Positions 26,194 through 35,436 of a stretch of DNA of 64,000 nucleotides are shown here, one piece after another. Below the pieces are notes generated by a model. It made no database searches. It saw only the letters and a program-made list of their open reading frames with translations, and had not been told where the DNA came from. Made by a program: the position numbers and the translations under genes. Each line of letters opens with the position of its first letter. Positions within the stretch are counted from its first letter, which is position 1. The stretch spans positions 1 through 64,000 of the forward strand of contig NZ_CAKLPZ010000005.1 in assembly GCF_923081025.1 (NCBI RefSeq). Reading direction: 5' to 3'. This stretch comes from Neolewinella maritima (GTDB lineage: Bacteria > Bacteroidota > Bacteroidia > Chitinophagales > Saprospiraceae).

Positions 26194-26341
26194 ACCGCTC
26201 GCTTGCGCGTTCGGGAATAGACCGCTTCGCGGGTTGAGCTGCCGCATGTCTCGTCTGCCGGTCGACCCCTGCCCCGCAGGGTCTACGCTCGCCCTGGCGA
26301 GTCTACCCGCTTTAGCGGTCTAAGCCGGCAAAGCCGGTCTA
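26168..26341. repeat. Array of small hairpins punctuated by TAGA/TCTA
   Basis: Three left units begin TAGA followed by a small hairpin (26168-26190, 26191-26217, 26218-26237). Four right units are a hairpin followed by TCTA (26267-26285, 26286-26305, 26306-26322, 26323-26341). The stems differ in sequence but keep pairing, e.g. CCCTGC/GCAGGG, CTCGCC/GGCGAG, CCGCT/AGCGG. The two halves are in opposite orientation around 26238-26266. The array overlaps the end of the preceding gene and ends 42 bp before pyk. Confidence 0.7.
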
Positions 26342-26382
26342 ATTTATCTATTATTGTCTTTTCTAAGCTAAGTATCCTCCGC

Positions 26383-27813
26383 ATGACTGACCACCAGAAC
26401 ACCAAAATCGTAGCCACCGTAGGCCCCGCCTGCAATTCGTACGAAGGGCTCGGTGACCTGATCGAAGCCGGCGTCGATGTATTTCGTCTAAATTTCAGCC
26501 ACGGCAATCATGCGGATCACAAGCAGGTGGTGGACCATGTGGTCAAGCTGAATAAGGAAAAAGGCAGCCACGTGAGCTTATTGGCCGACCTGCAGGGACC
26601 CAAGCTGCGCGTAGGCAAAATGGAGGGCGAGGGACTGGAACTGGAGCAGGGACAGATCGTCACTTTCACCAACACCGAGTGCATCGGCAACGCCGAGCGG
26701 GTGTACATGAGTTACCCCCAGTTTGCGCAGGACGTTACCGTCGGCGAGCGGGTACTGGTAGACGACGGCACGTTGGTCTTCGAGGTAGTCGACACCAACG
26801 GCCAGGATACGGTCCGGCTGAAGGCGCTCTACGCCGGTACCCTAAAGTCGAATAAGGGGGTCAACCTGCCCAATACCAAGATCAGCCTGCCCAGCCTCAC
26901 CGAAAAGGACCTGGAAGACCTGGCCTATATCCTCACAATCCCCGAGATCAACTGGATCGCCTTGAGCTTCGTGCGGCAGGCTAAGGACTGTAAGGAACTA
27001 CGGCAGCACATCGACCGGGCCGGCCACCAGGCCAAGATCATTTCCAAGATCGAGAAGCCCGAGGCCATCGAGAACATCGACAAGATCATCAAACACTCCA
27101 ATGGCATCATGGTGGCCCGTGGCGATCTGGGTATCGAAATGCCCATGGAACGGTTGCCCTTGATCCAGAAGGAGATCATTAAGAAGTGCATCCAGCGGGC
27201 CCGCCCCGTCATCGTGGCTACCCAGATGATGGACTCCATGATCACCAACCCCGGCCCCACCCGCGCCGAGGTCACCGACGTAGCCAACGCCGTGCTCGAC
27301 GGCACCGACGCGGTCATGCTCAGCGGCGAGACCAGCGTAGGTCGCCACCCCACCCTGGTCGTGAAGTGGATGAACAGCATCATCGACGAGGCCGAGAAGG
27401 TCTACGAGATCGGCACCAAGCGCCCAAAGGCGAATGCGAAGAGCGGCACGTTCGTAAGTGACGTCATCACCTCAGCCGCCGCCTGGGCCGCCCAGAACGT
27501 CGGCGCCCGCGCCATCACCGGTATGACCCGCACCGGCTACACGGCCTTCAAGCTGTCGAGCTTCCGCCCCTCCTCCAAGATCTACATCTTCAGCGACCTG
27601 CCCGATATCCTTAACACCCTCAACCTCTGCTGGGGCGTACGGGGCTACTACTACGACGGCTTCAAGAGCACGGACGACACCGTCAAGGACGTCACCAACA
27701 TCCTCAAGGAAAACGGCCACGTCCAACCCGGCGACATGATCGTCAACACCGGTAGCATGCCCCTGGAGAAGCGCGGCCGCGTCAACATGATGAAGATCAC
27801 GGAGGTGGAGTAG
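26383..27813 (+). CDS. pyk: Pyruvate kinase
   Basis: Converts phosphoenolpyruvate and ADP to pyruvate and ATP, the last step of glycolysis, in the cytosol. Family motifs are clear: TKIVATVGPAC and VDVFRLNFSHG at the N-terminus, the B-domain at about 72-170, VARGDLGIEMP, TQMMDSMITNPGPTRAEVTD and the C-terminal allosteric domain. At 476 residues it is full length. ATG 26383 gives the usual N-terminus. A hairpin array lies upstream and a nested inverted repeat lies downstream. Confidence 0.97.
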   Translation: MTDHQNTKIVATVGPACNSYEGLGDLIEAGVDVFRLNFSHGNHADHKQVVDHVVKLNKEKGSHVSLLADLQGPKLRVGKMEGEGLELEQGQIVTFTNTECIGNAERVYMSYPQFAQDVTVGERVLVDDGTLVFEVVDTNGQDTVRLKALYAGTLKSNKGVNLPNTKISLPSLTEKDLEDLAYILTIPEINWIALSFVRQAKDCKELRQHIDRAGHQAKIISKIEKPEAIENIDKIIKHSNGIMVARGDLGIEMPMERLPLIQKEIIKKCIQRARPVIVATQMMDSMITNPGPTRAEVTDVANAVLDGTDAVMLSGETSVGRHPTLVVKWMNSIIDEAEKVYEIGTKRPKANAKSGTFVSDVITSAAAWAAQNVGARAITGMTRTGYTAFKLSSFRPSSKIYIFSDLPDILNTLNLCWGVRGYYYDGFKSTDDTVKDVTNILKENGHVQPGDMIVNTGSMPLEKRGRVNMMKITEVE

Positions 27814-27834
27814 TTCTGTAGCGTTGTGGTCTTA

Positions 27835-27907
27835 TAGTTCTGTAGGGCCGCGTGGTAGGTGTGGGCGGGGCCGCAGGTGCAGTGCACACTACCCGCCTAC
27901 AGAACTA
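27835..27907. repeat. Inverted repeat enclosing a dispersed GC-rich repeat
   Basis: TAGTTCTGTAGG (27835-27846) is the exact complement of CCTACAGAACTA (27896-27907). TAGTTCTGTAG also occurs directly at 27811-27821, overlapping the pyk stop. The loop holds GTGGGCGGGGCCGCAGGTGC (27861-27880), a reverse copy of the dispersed 18-bp repeat. It may terminate pyk and also looks like a small mobile-element remnant. Confidence 0.65.
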
Positions 27908-27958
27908 AACTACACCACCACCCGCAAGCGTTACCGGTACACTACCCGCCCGATCGCT

Positions 27959-29500
27959 ATGCGTACCCTGCTTCTACTGCTACTTCTCAGTTCCGTACTG
28001 CCCGGCCAGGGTGAGGTCAGTGAGCTACAGGTCAAACGGGAAGCACAGTTCATCGAGGCCAAACGCGAAGCACTCCTCGGCAAGACCGACCAGGCTATTC
28101 TTCTCTTCCGTACCCTCCTGGAGGCCGAGCCGCAGAACGATGCCATCCTCTTTGAGCTGGCCCGACTGGAGCATGCCGCCGGCAACAGCGGGGCTGCGAT
28201 CGACGCCCTGCGCCAGGCCTACGCCGCCCGGCCCAGTGAGGTATACGCCGCCTTTCTGGCTGCCCTCTATCAGTCGTCTGGCCGCTACCAGGATGGGGCT
28301 GAGCTCTACGCCACCCTCATCAAGCAGAACCCCGCGGCCGCCGAGAACTACCTCGAACGGGCCGCCTTCCAGGTGCGCGACCAGGACATTAAGGGAGCCC
28401 TCAAGACCTACGAGGAGCTCGAGGCCCGCAACGGCATCAACCCCGAAGTGAGCCGCCGCAAGCACGCCCTCTACCTCGGCAGCGGAGACACCAAGCGGGC
28501 GGAGCGCGAGCTCGTCGCACTGGTCGACGCTTTCCCCCGCCAGATCAGCTACCGCCACTTGCTGGCCGGCTACTACGCCAGTCAGGGCGACGATAAGGCA
28601 GCCCAACGGGTATACGAGGAGATCCTGGCCATAGAGCCGGCCGACGTGCGCGCCCAGCTAGCCCTGCAGGACGCCGGTCCGCGCAGCAGCGGCAGCGACG
28701 CCGACGATAGCGCGCTGCTGAGCGTGCTGACCCGCACCGACGTAGATCTCGACCTCAAGATCGGCAAGCTCCTACCGATGGTCCAGCAAGTAGCCAGCAC
28801 CGGCGACCGCGCCCTGGCCGACCGTGTCCTGGCCCTCACCGCCGAACTACGCCGCGTACACCCCGATGCCGCCAAGGCCACCGCCATCGAGGGCGACCTG
28901 TACTACCACTCCGGCCGCCTCGCCGAAGCCGCCGAAGCCTACCGTAGTACGCTGGCGCTGGACGATACGGTTTACCCCGTCTGGGAGCAACTCCTGGCCA
29001 CGCTCTACCTCGACAACCAGTCCGTCGAGCTGCGCAAATACGCCGAGCAGGCCCTCGACGTATTCCCCAACCGACCCTCGATCTACGTACACTACGCACT
29101 GGGGGAAGCCTTTCGGGGCGACTTCGACGAAGCGACCAGCCTGCTCCAGCAGGCGCAGCTAATGGTGAGCGGTAGCCCGGAGGCTAGCTCCGCACTGGAA
29201 GAGCTGGGCAAGGCCCTGGACCAACTAGCCGGCGGCAAGACAGAAAAACTGAACACCGCGCTATTGCCCGGTGGTCCCACCGCCCCCCTGGCCGTGTACC
29301 TCGATCAGCGCAGCAAGCCGGACACCGCAGCCCTCTCCGCTACCGATCACCCCGGCAACACCAACGCCCTGCTGCTGGAGTTGATGGGCGATGCCCAGAG
29401 TAGCGCTGGGAACAAAGCCGCCGCCGCCGACCTTTACCAGCGGGCGAAGGCCGCGGGGAGTAAGTCCCCCACCCTGACCCGCAAGATCGCTCAGCTCTAA
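27959..29500 (+). CDS. Secreted TPR-repeat protein
   Basis: ATG 27959 starts a good signal peptide (MRTLLLLLLLSSVLPGQG); earlier in-frame codons are unlikely to be used. The mature protein of about 495 residues is almost all TPR helices (AILLFRTLLEAEPQND, YAARPSEVYAAFLAALYQ, YPVWEQLLATLYLDNQ). A DUF4292 lipoprotein gene follows after 12 bp, a pairing that is common in Bacteroidota. A periplasmic scaffold role is likely. Confidence 0.85.
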   Translation: MRTLLLLLLLSSVLPGQGEVSELQVKREAQFIEAKREALLGKTDQAILLFRTLLEAEPQNDAILFELARLEHAAGNSGAAIDALRQAYAARPSEVYAAFLAALYQSSGRYQDGAELYATLIKQNPAAAENYLERAAFQVRDQDIKGALKTYEELEARNGINPEVSRRKHALYLGSGDTKRAERELVALVDAFPRQISYRHLLAGYYASQGDDKAAQRVYEEILAIEPADVRAQLALQDAGPRSSGSDADDSALLSVLTRTDVDLDLKIGKLLPMVQQVASTGDRALADRVLALTAELRRVHPDAAKATAIEGDLYYHSGRLAEAAEAYRSTLALDDTVYPVWEQLLATLYLDNQSVELRKYAEQALDVFPNRPSIYVHYALGEAFRGDFDEATSLLQQAQLMVSGSPEASSALEELGKALDQLAGGKTEKLNTALLPGGPTAPLAVYLDQRSKPDTAALSATDHPGNTNALLLELMGDAQSSAGNKAAAADLYQRAKAAGSKSPTLTRKIAQL

Positions 29501-29512
29501 CCCGTCCCCTCC

Positions 29513-30271
29513 ATGCGTTTATCCCTGCTGGCCCTCCTGGCCGTACTCCTGTTTGCCAACTGTAGCCGAAAAACTACAGGGGCGGTAACGGACGGCACGA
29601 AGGCCCCTACGGGTAAGCTTCGTCTGGCACAGGTCCTGCGCACCATCGACGACAACCGCAGCGCCCCGGAGTGGATGGACGCCAAGGCCAGGGTCGACCT
29701 GGACAGCGAGAAGCTCAACATCGGTGGCACAGCCTACATCCGCCTGCACCGCGACGAGGCCATCTGGATGAGCGTCAAGAAGTTCGGCTTCGAGGGAGCC
29801 CGCGCACTGATCCGTCCGGACTCTTTCTTCCTCTACAACCGGCTGGAGGGCGAGTACATCGCCGAACCCCTGAGCTACATCGAGGAGAAGTACAAGATCC
29901 CCGCCCGCTTCGACCTGCTGCAGGAGATCTTCTTCGGCAACGCCGTCTTTCTCACCGACGACCTGGAGATCGGCCGGGCCGACGACGGCGCCATCCGGCT
30001 CACTGGGCGCAGCAGGGAGTTTGCTACCCAGTACTACATCGACCCCGTCACCTACCGCCCGCAACTGATGGAGCTGCAGGAGCTGGGGCAGGACCGTAGC
30101 CTGAGCGTCATGAACACTGACTACAGCGAGATCGAGGGGGTCCGCCAGACCTTCCCCCGCGGTAGACTGGTAGCCGTGGACGGCGGCAAGGAGGGCACCG
30201 CCCGCATGGAGATGGAGTTTACGGACGTGAGCTTTTCCGGACCGGTAGCTATGCCCTTTGAAATGCGGTAA
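29513..30271 (+). CDS. DUF4292 family lipoprotein
   Basis: A 252-residue lipoprotein with a lipobox ending LLFANC (Cys17). The body has the DUF4292 pattern (MDAKARVDLDSEKLNIGGTA, IWMSVKKFGFEGARALIRPD, FDLLQEIFFGN), which resembles the LolA/LolB-type half-barrel. A role in moving lipoproteins or other lipids in the periplasm has been suggested for such folds; here that is inference. It follows the TPR protein and probably shares its transcript. Confidence 0.82.
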   Translation: MRLSLLALLAVLLFANCSRKTTGAVTDGTKAPTGKLRLAQVLRTIDDNRSAPEWMDAKARVDLDSEKLNIGGTAYIRLHRDEAIWMSVKKFGFEGARALIRPDSFFLYNRLEGEYIAEPLSYIEEKYKIPARFDLLQEIFFGNAVFLTDDLEIGRADDGAIRLTGRSREFATQYYIDPVTYRPQLMELQELGQDRSLSVMNTDYSEIEGVRQTFPRGRLVAVDGGKEGTARMEMEFTDVSFSGPVAMPFEMR

Positions 30272-30368
30272 GCCGAGGCGTAAGTGGTCTGGCATATAAA
30301 AGGTCGAGTGGCCTCCGGTCCGAGTGCACGTCAGCGTCCTCGGTCTCCGCAATGATATATTGCACGCC

Positions 30369-32006
30369 ATGACCTACCGCCCCACCCTTTTCGCCTGCTT
30401 GTGTCTCCTAGCATTCGGCTGCGACCAAGCCCCCTCCTCCACGTCCACCGCACCGGCGAACGCGCCCATTGATTCTACTACGATCGACCGGCACATTGCG
30501 GAGTTGGCTGACGACCGCTACGGTGGGCGACTGCCCTTTAGTCCCGGCGAAGCACTCACGCTGGATTACCTGGAAAAAGAACTGCGCGCCCTGGGTCTGG
30601 AGCCTAGCAATGGCGACAGCTACCGACAGGAAGTGCCGATGGTGGAACTGACCGGTCACCCCGATGAGACCATCCGCCTGGATATGCCCGGGGGACGGGT
30701 CGACTGGACGGTGAGCAAAGACTATATGACCTTTAGCGAGCGGGGGGAGGCGGAAACCAGCCTGACCGACAGCGAGCTGGTCTTCGTGGGCTTCGGTATC
30801 GTAGCCCCGGGGTACGGCTGGGACGACTACGCGGGCGTGGACGTAAAGGGTAAGACCGTCGTAGTGATGGTCAACGACCCGGGCTACTACCTGGAGGATT
30901 CTACGCAGTTTAAGGGTAAGACGATGACCTACTACGGGCGCTATACCTATAAGTATGAGGAAGCGGCGCGGCAGGGCGCGGCGGGCTGCCTGGTCATCCA
31001 CGAGACCGGTGCGGCGGGCTACCCCTGGTTCGTGGTGCAGAGCAGCTGGTCGGGGGCGCGGCTCACCCTGCCCGACGACGGACAGCCCAAGCTCGACGTA
31101 GCCGGCTGGATCACCCTGAACGCGGCGCGGGAGTTGTTCACGAACTCCGGGGTGGATGACATAAAGTGGTTCGAGGCGGCTACGCAGGCCGACTTCGAGC
31201 CCATCGACCTGGGTGCGAGTCTGACCACCACGGTGCGCAACGATCTGCGGCGCGACAAGAGCTACAACATCATTGCGCGGCTGCCCGGCGGTAGTCGGCC
31301 CGACGAGAACGTCACCTACACCGCCCACTGGGATCACATCGGCGTAGGCCCGATCGTAGACGGCGACAGCATCTACAACGGCGCGCTCGACAACGCCAGC
31401 GGCACGGCGCAGCTGCTAGCCATCGCCGAGGCCTACACCGAACTGCCCGAACCGCCGGCCCGCTCGGTGGTGTTTCTGTTCGTTACGGCCGAGGAGCAGG
31501 GGCTGTTCGGTAGTGCGTACTACGTGGCTAACCCGGTCTTTCCGCTAGACCAGACGGTGGCTAACATCAATATCGACGGGATCAATCCGAGCGGTCCGGC
31601 CGCTGACCTGACCATCACCGGCATGGGCCACAGCGAAATGGATGAGCTGGCCGAGCGCATCGCCGAGGGGCAGGGGCGCTACGTGCAGGGCGGACAGGAA
31701 CCGGAGAAGGGCTACTTCTACCGCTCCGATCACTTCAACTTTGCTAAGTCGGGCGTGCCCGTCCTGTACGCCAAGGGCGGCTACGAGCACCAGACCCTGG
31801 GCAAGGCCTACGCCAAGGAGCAAAAAGACGCCTTCGTCGCCACCCGTTACCACCAGCCGGCGGACGAGTACCGGTCCGGCGACTGGCCGCTGGCCGGCGC
31901 GGTGCAGGACGGCGAGCTACTCTTCCTAATCGGCCTCGAGCTAGCCAGTGGAGAGACCTGGCCGAAGTGGCGCGAGAACTCCGAGTTCTACGTAGCCCGC
32001 CGCTAG
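30369..32006 (+). CDS. M28 family zinc metallopeptidase lipoprotein
   Basis: An aminopeptidase of the M28 type with a PA-like inserted domain (about 130-260). Zinc and active-site residues are visible: His320 and Asp322 in TAHWDHIG, Asp341 in DNASGT, Glu375/Glu376 in VTAEEQG, Asp403 in NIDG, and a late His in YRSDHFNF. ATG 30369 gives MTYRPTLFACLCLLAFGC, a signal with lipobox (Cys18); the ORF extends further upstream but lacks sense there. Probably periplasmic or outer-membrane-anchored peptide scavenging. Its stop overlaps the stop of the convergent NDH-2 gene. Confidence 0.9.
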   Translation: MTYRPTLFACLCLLAFGCDQAPSSTSTAPANAPIDSTTIDRHIAELADDRYGGRLPFSPGEALTLDYLEKELRALGLEPSNGDSYRQEVPMVELTGHPDETIRLDMPGGRVDWTVSKDYMTFSERGEAETSLTDSELVFVGFGIVAPGYGWDDYAGVDVKGKTVVVMVNDPGYYLEDSTQFKGKTMTYYGRYTYKYEEAARQGAAGCLVIHETGAAGYPWFVVQSSWSGARLTLPDDGQPKLDVAGWITLNAARELFTNSGVDDIKWFEAATQADFEPIDLGASLTTTVRNDLRRDKSYNIIARLPGGSRPDENVTYTAHWDHIGVGPIVDGDSIYNGALDNASGTAQLLAIAEAYTELPEPPARSVVFLFVTAEEQGLFGSAYYVANPVFPLDQTVANINIDGINPSGPAADLTITGMGHSEMDELAERIAEGQGRYVQGGQEPEKGYFYRSDHFNFAKSGVPVLYAKGGYEHQTLGKAYAKEQKDAFVATRYHQPADEYRSGDWPLAGAVQDGELLFLIGLELASGETWPKWRENSEFYVARR

Positions 32007-33319
32007 GGTGTGGCTGGGGTGTGCGCCTCCCGCAGTTCTTCCTCCAGCGTAGGCTCGATCACCAGCCGCACCGAGCGGTTGTAGGTGATGTAGTTGCCTA
32101 CCCAGCTGAGGAAGGTGAACAGGCGGTTGCGGAAGCCAATGAGGTAGAAGATGTGGACCACCGCCCAGATGAACCAGGCCGGGAAGCCGTTGAGGTGGAT
32201 GCCTCCGGGCAGGTCGGCTACGGCGCGGTTGCGACCGATGATGGCCAGGTTACCCTTGTCGAAGTACTCAAAGGGCTGCGTCTCCTTGTTTTTCGCCAAG
32301 GCATTGAAGTTCTTGGCCAGCCGCTGTCCCATCTGGATCGCTACCTGGGCCACGCCGGGGTGCCCCTGGAGCCACTTATCGCTGGTGAGGTAGGCGACAT
32401 CACCGATGGCGTACACGTTCTGGTATTCCCGCACGCGCATGTGGTCGTCGATAAGGTAGTGGCCCTTCTCGGCGCTCTTATCGCTTAGTCCCTCGATGAC
32501 CTCACCAGTCACGCCGGCACCCCAGATGACGGTATGTGTATGCAGCGTACTACCGTCCTTGAAGGTAGCCGTGCGGCCGTCGTAGTCGGCGATGAGCTTA
32601 CCGAACCAGAGCTCGATATTCATCTCCTCCAGGTTGCGCAGCGCATCGTCACTGGACTTATCCGAGAACTGCGCCAGCAACTGATCACCGCCTTCGACCA
32701 GGATGAAGCGGAGGTGATCGGTGTCCGTATCGGGGTAGTCGCGCTGCAGCACGTGGCGGCGCAGTTCACTCAGGGCACCGGCCAGTTCTACACCGCTCGG
32801 TCCGCCGCCCACGATCACGAAGGTCATCAGGCTACTGCGCTCGGCGGGGTCATCGGTCAGGTCGGCCCGCTCCAGCGTTTGGAACAGGTGGTGCCGCAGT
32901 TGGCGGGCCTGGGGCACGGTCTTCAGGGGCAGGGCGTGGGCGGCTAGCTTATCGTTACCGAAGAAGTTCGCCCGGGTACCCGTGGCCAGTACGAGCTGAT
33001 CGTAGTGGATAGAGCCGGCCTCGGTCAGCACTTCCTGCGCACCGTCGTCGATGCCGCGCACCCGCAGCATACGGAAGTGAAAATCCTTCTTGCTGCGGAA
33101 CGACTTACGCAGTGCGCCGCAGATATCGGGTGCGTCGAGTCCGGCCGTAGCCACCTGATACAGCAGCGGCGCGAAGGTGTGGTAATTGTACTGGTCGAGC
33201 AGCACCACCTGGTAGTGCCGCGTATCGAGGGCGTGTACGAAGTTGAGTCCCCCGAACCCGCCGCCGATCACTACGATGCGCGGCTTTCCCTGGGGGGCGG
33301 GGAGGTTCAGTGCATCCAT
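32003..33319 (-). CDS. ndh: Type II NADH:quinone oxidoreductase (NDH-2)
   Basis: A single-subunit, FAD-containing, non-proton-pumping NADH dehydrogenase feeding the quinone pool at the inner membrane. The FAD-binding VIGGGFGGLNF is at residues 18-28, and the NADH-binding IVGGGPSGVELAGAL is near the middle. The C-terminal FIWAVVHIFYLIGF-like segment is the membrane-binding region typical of Bacteroidota NDH-2. It is 438 residues, as expected. In this menaquinone-type lineage (mqnE in the window) it would reduce menaquinone. Confidence 0.92.
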   Translation of the reverse strand: MDALNLPAPQGKPRIVVIGGGFGGLNFVHALDTRHYQVVLLDQYNYHTFAPLLYQVATAGLDAPDICGALRKSFRSKKDFHFRMLRVRGIDDGAQEVLTEAGSIHYDQLVLATGTRANFFGNDKLAAHALPLKTVPQARQLRHHLFQTLERADLTDDPAERSSLMTFVIVGGGPSGVELAGALSELRRHVLQRDYPDTDTDHLRFILVEGGDQLLAQFSDKSSDDALRNLEEMNIELWFGKLIADYDGRTATFKDGSTLHTHTVIWGAGVTGEVIEGLSDKSAEKGHYLIDDHMRVREYQNVYAIGDVAYLTSDKWLQGHPGVAQVAIQMGQRLAKNFNALAKNKETQPFEYFDKGNLAIIGRNRAVADLPGGIHLNGFPAWFIWAVVHIFYLIGFRNRLFTFLSWVGNYITYNRSVRLVIEPTLEEELREAHTPATP

Positions 33320-33333
33320 ATCTTTATAACGGC

Positions 33334-33351
33334 GGGCGGGGCCGCAGGTGC
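33334..33351 (-). repeat. Dispersed GC-rich repeat, copy in the ndh/ABC gap
   Basis: GGGCGGGGCCGCAGGTGC, the reverse orientation of the family; same core as 27863-27880. A CGGTAG-AA-CTACCG hairpin follows it at 33351-33364. It lies between divergent ndh and the ABC permease. Confidence 0.55.
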
Positions 33352-33406
33352 GGTAGAACTACCGTCCGCTGTACCTTAGCTCACTACCTCACCACCTCAC
33401 TCCCCC

Positions 33407-34591
33407 TTGTCCCTACTAGACGCCCCCTACCGCTACACCACCCTCCAGAAAACGCTGCTGGCCGTGGCGGGCCTACTGGTCTTCCTCCTGGCCTGGTGGG
33501 CCCTGGCGGAGCAGCTCTCGATCCAGCAGCCGGTGGGCAGCTTCGAGACCCGCCTGCCGTCTAGCCTGTCGACGGACTCTACCGAGCTGGCGCAGCGCGA
33601 CAGCATCATCCGGGCCGATAGCATCGCCTACGCGAATGCCACGGAATTCAAGAAGGTGTACCCCCTGCTGCCGCCGCCGGGCAGGGTGTTTGCCAGTTTT
33701 GGGGAGCTGGTGAATCCGCCGCCGCGCTCGATCAATAAGGGGCTGTTCGCCAATGCGGGGATCTCGATCTGGCGCAACCTACAGGGCTACTTCTGGGCGG
33801 TGTTCTTTAGTTTATTGATCGGTATACCGATCGCGGTGAGTCCGCTGGCCCGGGCCATGTTCAGCCGGCAGATCGATACGCTCCGCTACGTACCGCTGAC
33901 GGCCCTGACGCCGCTCTTCCTCATCGCCTTCGACAGCTCGGAGTCCGAAGCCCTCAAAGTGAGCTTCCTGGCCTTCGGTATCCTAGTGTACCTGCTGCCG
34001 GTGGTGATGCAGCGGCTTTGGGAGACTGAAGATGTATACCTCAAGACGGCCTTTACCCTGGGGGCTACGGACTGGCAGCTCATCAAGTCGGTCTACCTGC
34101 CCAGCGTACTCAGCAAGCTCATCGATGACATCCGCGTGCTGACGGCCATCAGCTGGACCTACATCATCATCGCCGAGAGCATCAACCGCGACGACGGCCT
34201 GGGCTCCATGCTCTACATTCTGGCCCGGCAGGGCAACATCGCCGGCGCCTACGCCGTGCTCATCTTCATCGTGATAATCGGTTACCTGCAGGATCAGCTG
34301 TTCGCCTATATGAACCTGCGCCTGTTTCCCTACAAGGACCTCAAGATGCGCCGTACCGGACTCAACGAGGTCAAGACCGGCTTCCAGGTCATCTTGGGTG
34401 CCGTGATGGTCTACCTCCTCTTCGGTCTGCTGATCGGCACGTCTGCTATCCTCGGCCTGATCGTGATCCTGATCTGCGCCGCCGCCGCCCTGCTGATCGT
34501 CTACGGGGAGATCAAGCTGCGCTCCTCCAGCGCTCCGGAAACCATCACCGCCCCCGCGCCCCCGCCTCCCACACCTCCGACGAAGGCCTAA
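33407..34591 (+). CDS. ABC transporter permease, NitT/TauT-like
   Basis: An inner-membrane permease with several membrane segments, including an N-terminal helix (about 13-32) and the EAA-type region (TLGATDWQLIKSVYLPSVLSKL). The layout matches SsuC/TauC-type permeases, with an extra N-terminal extracytoplasmic stretch (about 35-100) and a Pro-rich tail. The TTG start at 33407 is the only in-frame start near the N-terminal helix. The ATP-binding gene follows 24 bp later. No substrate-binding protein gene is adjacent, so the substrate is unknown. Confidence 0.85.
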   Translation: MSLLDAPYRYTTLQKTLLAVAGLLVFLLAWWALAEQLSIQQPVGSFETRLPSSLSTDSTELAQRDSIIRADSIAYANATEFKKVYPLLPPPGRVFASFGELVNPPPRSINKGLFANAGISIWRNLQGYFWAVFFSLLIGIPIAVSPLARAMFSRQIDTLRYVPLTALTPLFLIAFDSSESEALKVSFLAFGILVYLLPVVMQRLWETEDVYLKTAFTLGATDWQLIKSVYLPSVLSKLIDDIRVLTAISWTYIIIAESINRDDGLGSMLYILARQGNIAGAYAVLIFIVIIGYLQDQLFAYMNLRLFPYKDLKMRRTGLNEVKTGFQVILGAVMVYLLFGLLIGTSAILGLIVILICAAAALLIVYGEIKLRSSSAPETITAPAPPPPTPPTKA

Positions 34592-34615
34592 CTCACCCCC
34601 TCACCCTCCCCCTAC

Positions 34616-35419
34616 ATGCCAGACTTTTTCGACACCTTCCTGGATAACATCATCGAGCTACGCGGTATCCGGCAGAGCTACGATGGGGGCAAGAGCTACA
34701 TCATCGAGGGGCTGGACTTCCTGGTGGAGGACAAGCCGGCGCAGGGACAGTTCGTCGTTATCCTGGGGGCATCAGGGGCGGGCAAGAGCACCGTGCTGCG
34801 CTACATCGCCGGCCTGCAGCGACCTACGGAGGGTACGGTACTGGTGAAGGGCCAACCGGTCGACGAAGCCCCGCGGGTGGGCATGGTGTTCCAGCAGTAT
34901 AGCAGTCTGCCGTGGCGGACGGTCCTGGAAAACGTAGCCCTGCCGCTGGAATACCAGGGCGTAGCTAAGGCCGAACGCCTGGCCCGCGCCGAAGAGCTGA
35001 TCGAGCTGGTGGGCCTGCGCGGACACGAGCAGAAATTCGCCCAGTATCCTACCCTCTCCGGCGGACAACTCCAGCGGGTAGCCATCGCACGCAGTCTCAT
35101 TGCCAATCCGGACGTATTACTCATGGACGAGCCCTTCGGCGCCCTCGACATCGATACCCGCCTGCAGATGCAGGACCTGCTGATGGACATCTGGCACCGC
35201 ATCCACCCCACCGTCATTTTCGTAACCCACGATATTTCCGAGGCTGTCTACCTGGCCGACGATGTGTACATGATGAAGCCCGCTCCGAGCCGCTTCACCG
35301 AGCACGTCCACATCGATCTGCCCCTGCGGCGCAACCGGGAAACTAAGCGTACGGACCGCTACGTCCAGCTGGTCCGGGAAGTAGAGGATCGCATGATCGC
35401 GATTACTTCGGGGCAGTAA
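34616..35419 (+). CDS. ABC transporter ATP-binding protein, NitT/TauT-like
   Basis: Powers the preceding permease. Walker A GASGAGKST, the Q-loop in VFQQYSSLPW, the signature LSGGQLQRVAIAR, and Walker B VLLMDEPFGALD are all present. It matches SsuB/TauB-type ATPases. The start ATG 34616 gives a normal N-terminus. Probably co-transcribed with the permease. No binding protein gene is seen. Confidence 0.92.
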   Translation: MPDFFDTFLDNIIELRGIRQSYDGGKSYIIEGLDFLVEDKPAQGQFVVILGASGAGKSTVLRYIAGLQRPTEGTVLVKGQPVDEAPRVGMVFQQYSSLPWRTVLENVALPLEYQGVAKAERLARAEELIELVGLRGHEQKFAQYPTLSGGQLQRVAIARSLIANPDVLLMDEPFGALDIDTRLQMQDLLMDIWHRIHPTVIFVTHDISEAVYLADDVYMMKPAPSRFTEHVHIDLPLRRNRETKRTDRYVQLVREVEDRMIAITSGQ

Positions 35420-35436
35420 CGGTACGCAGCGATACC

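Noticed and set aside
26168-26341. CRISPR array
   Set aside because: No constant repeat or unique spacers: stems vary and only four bases are constant, and no cas genes are present.
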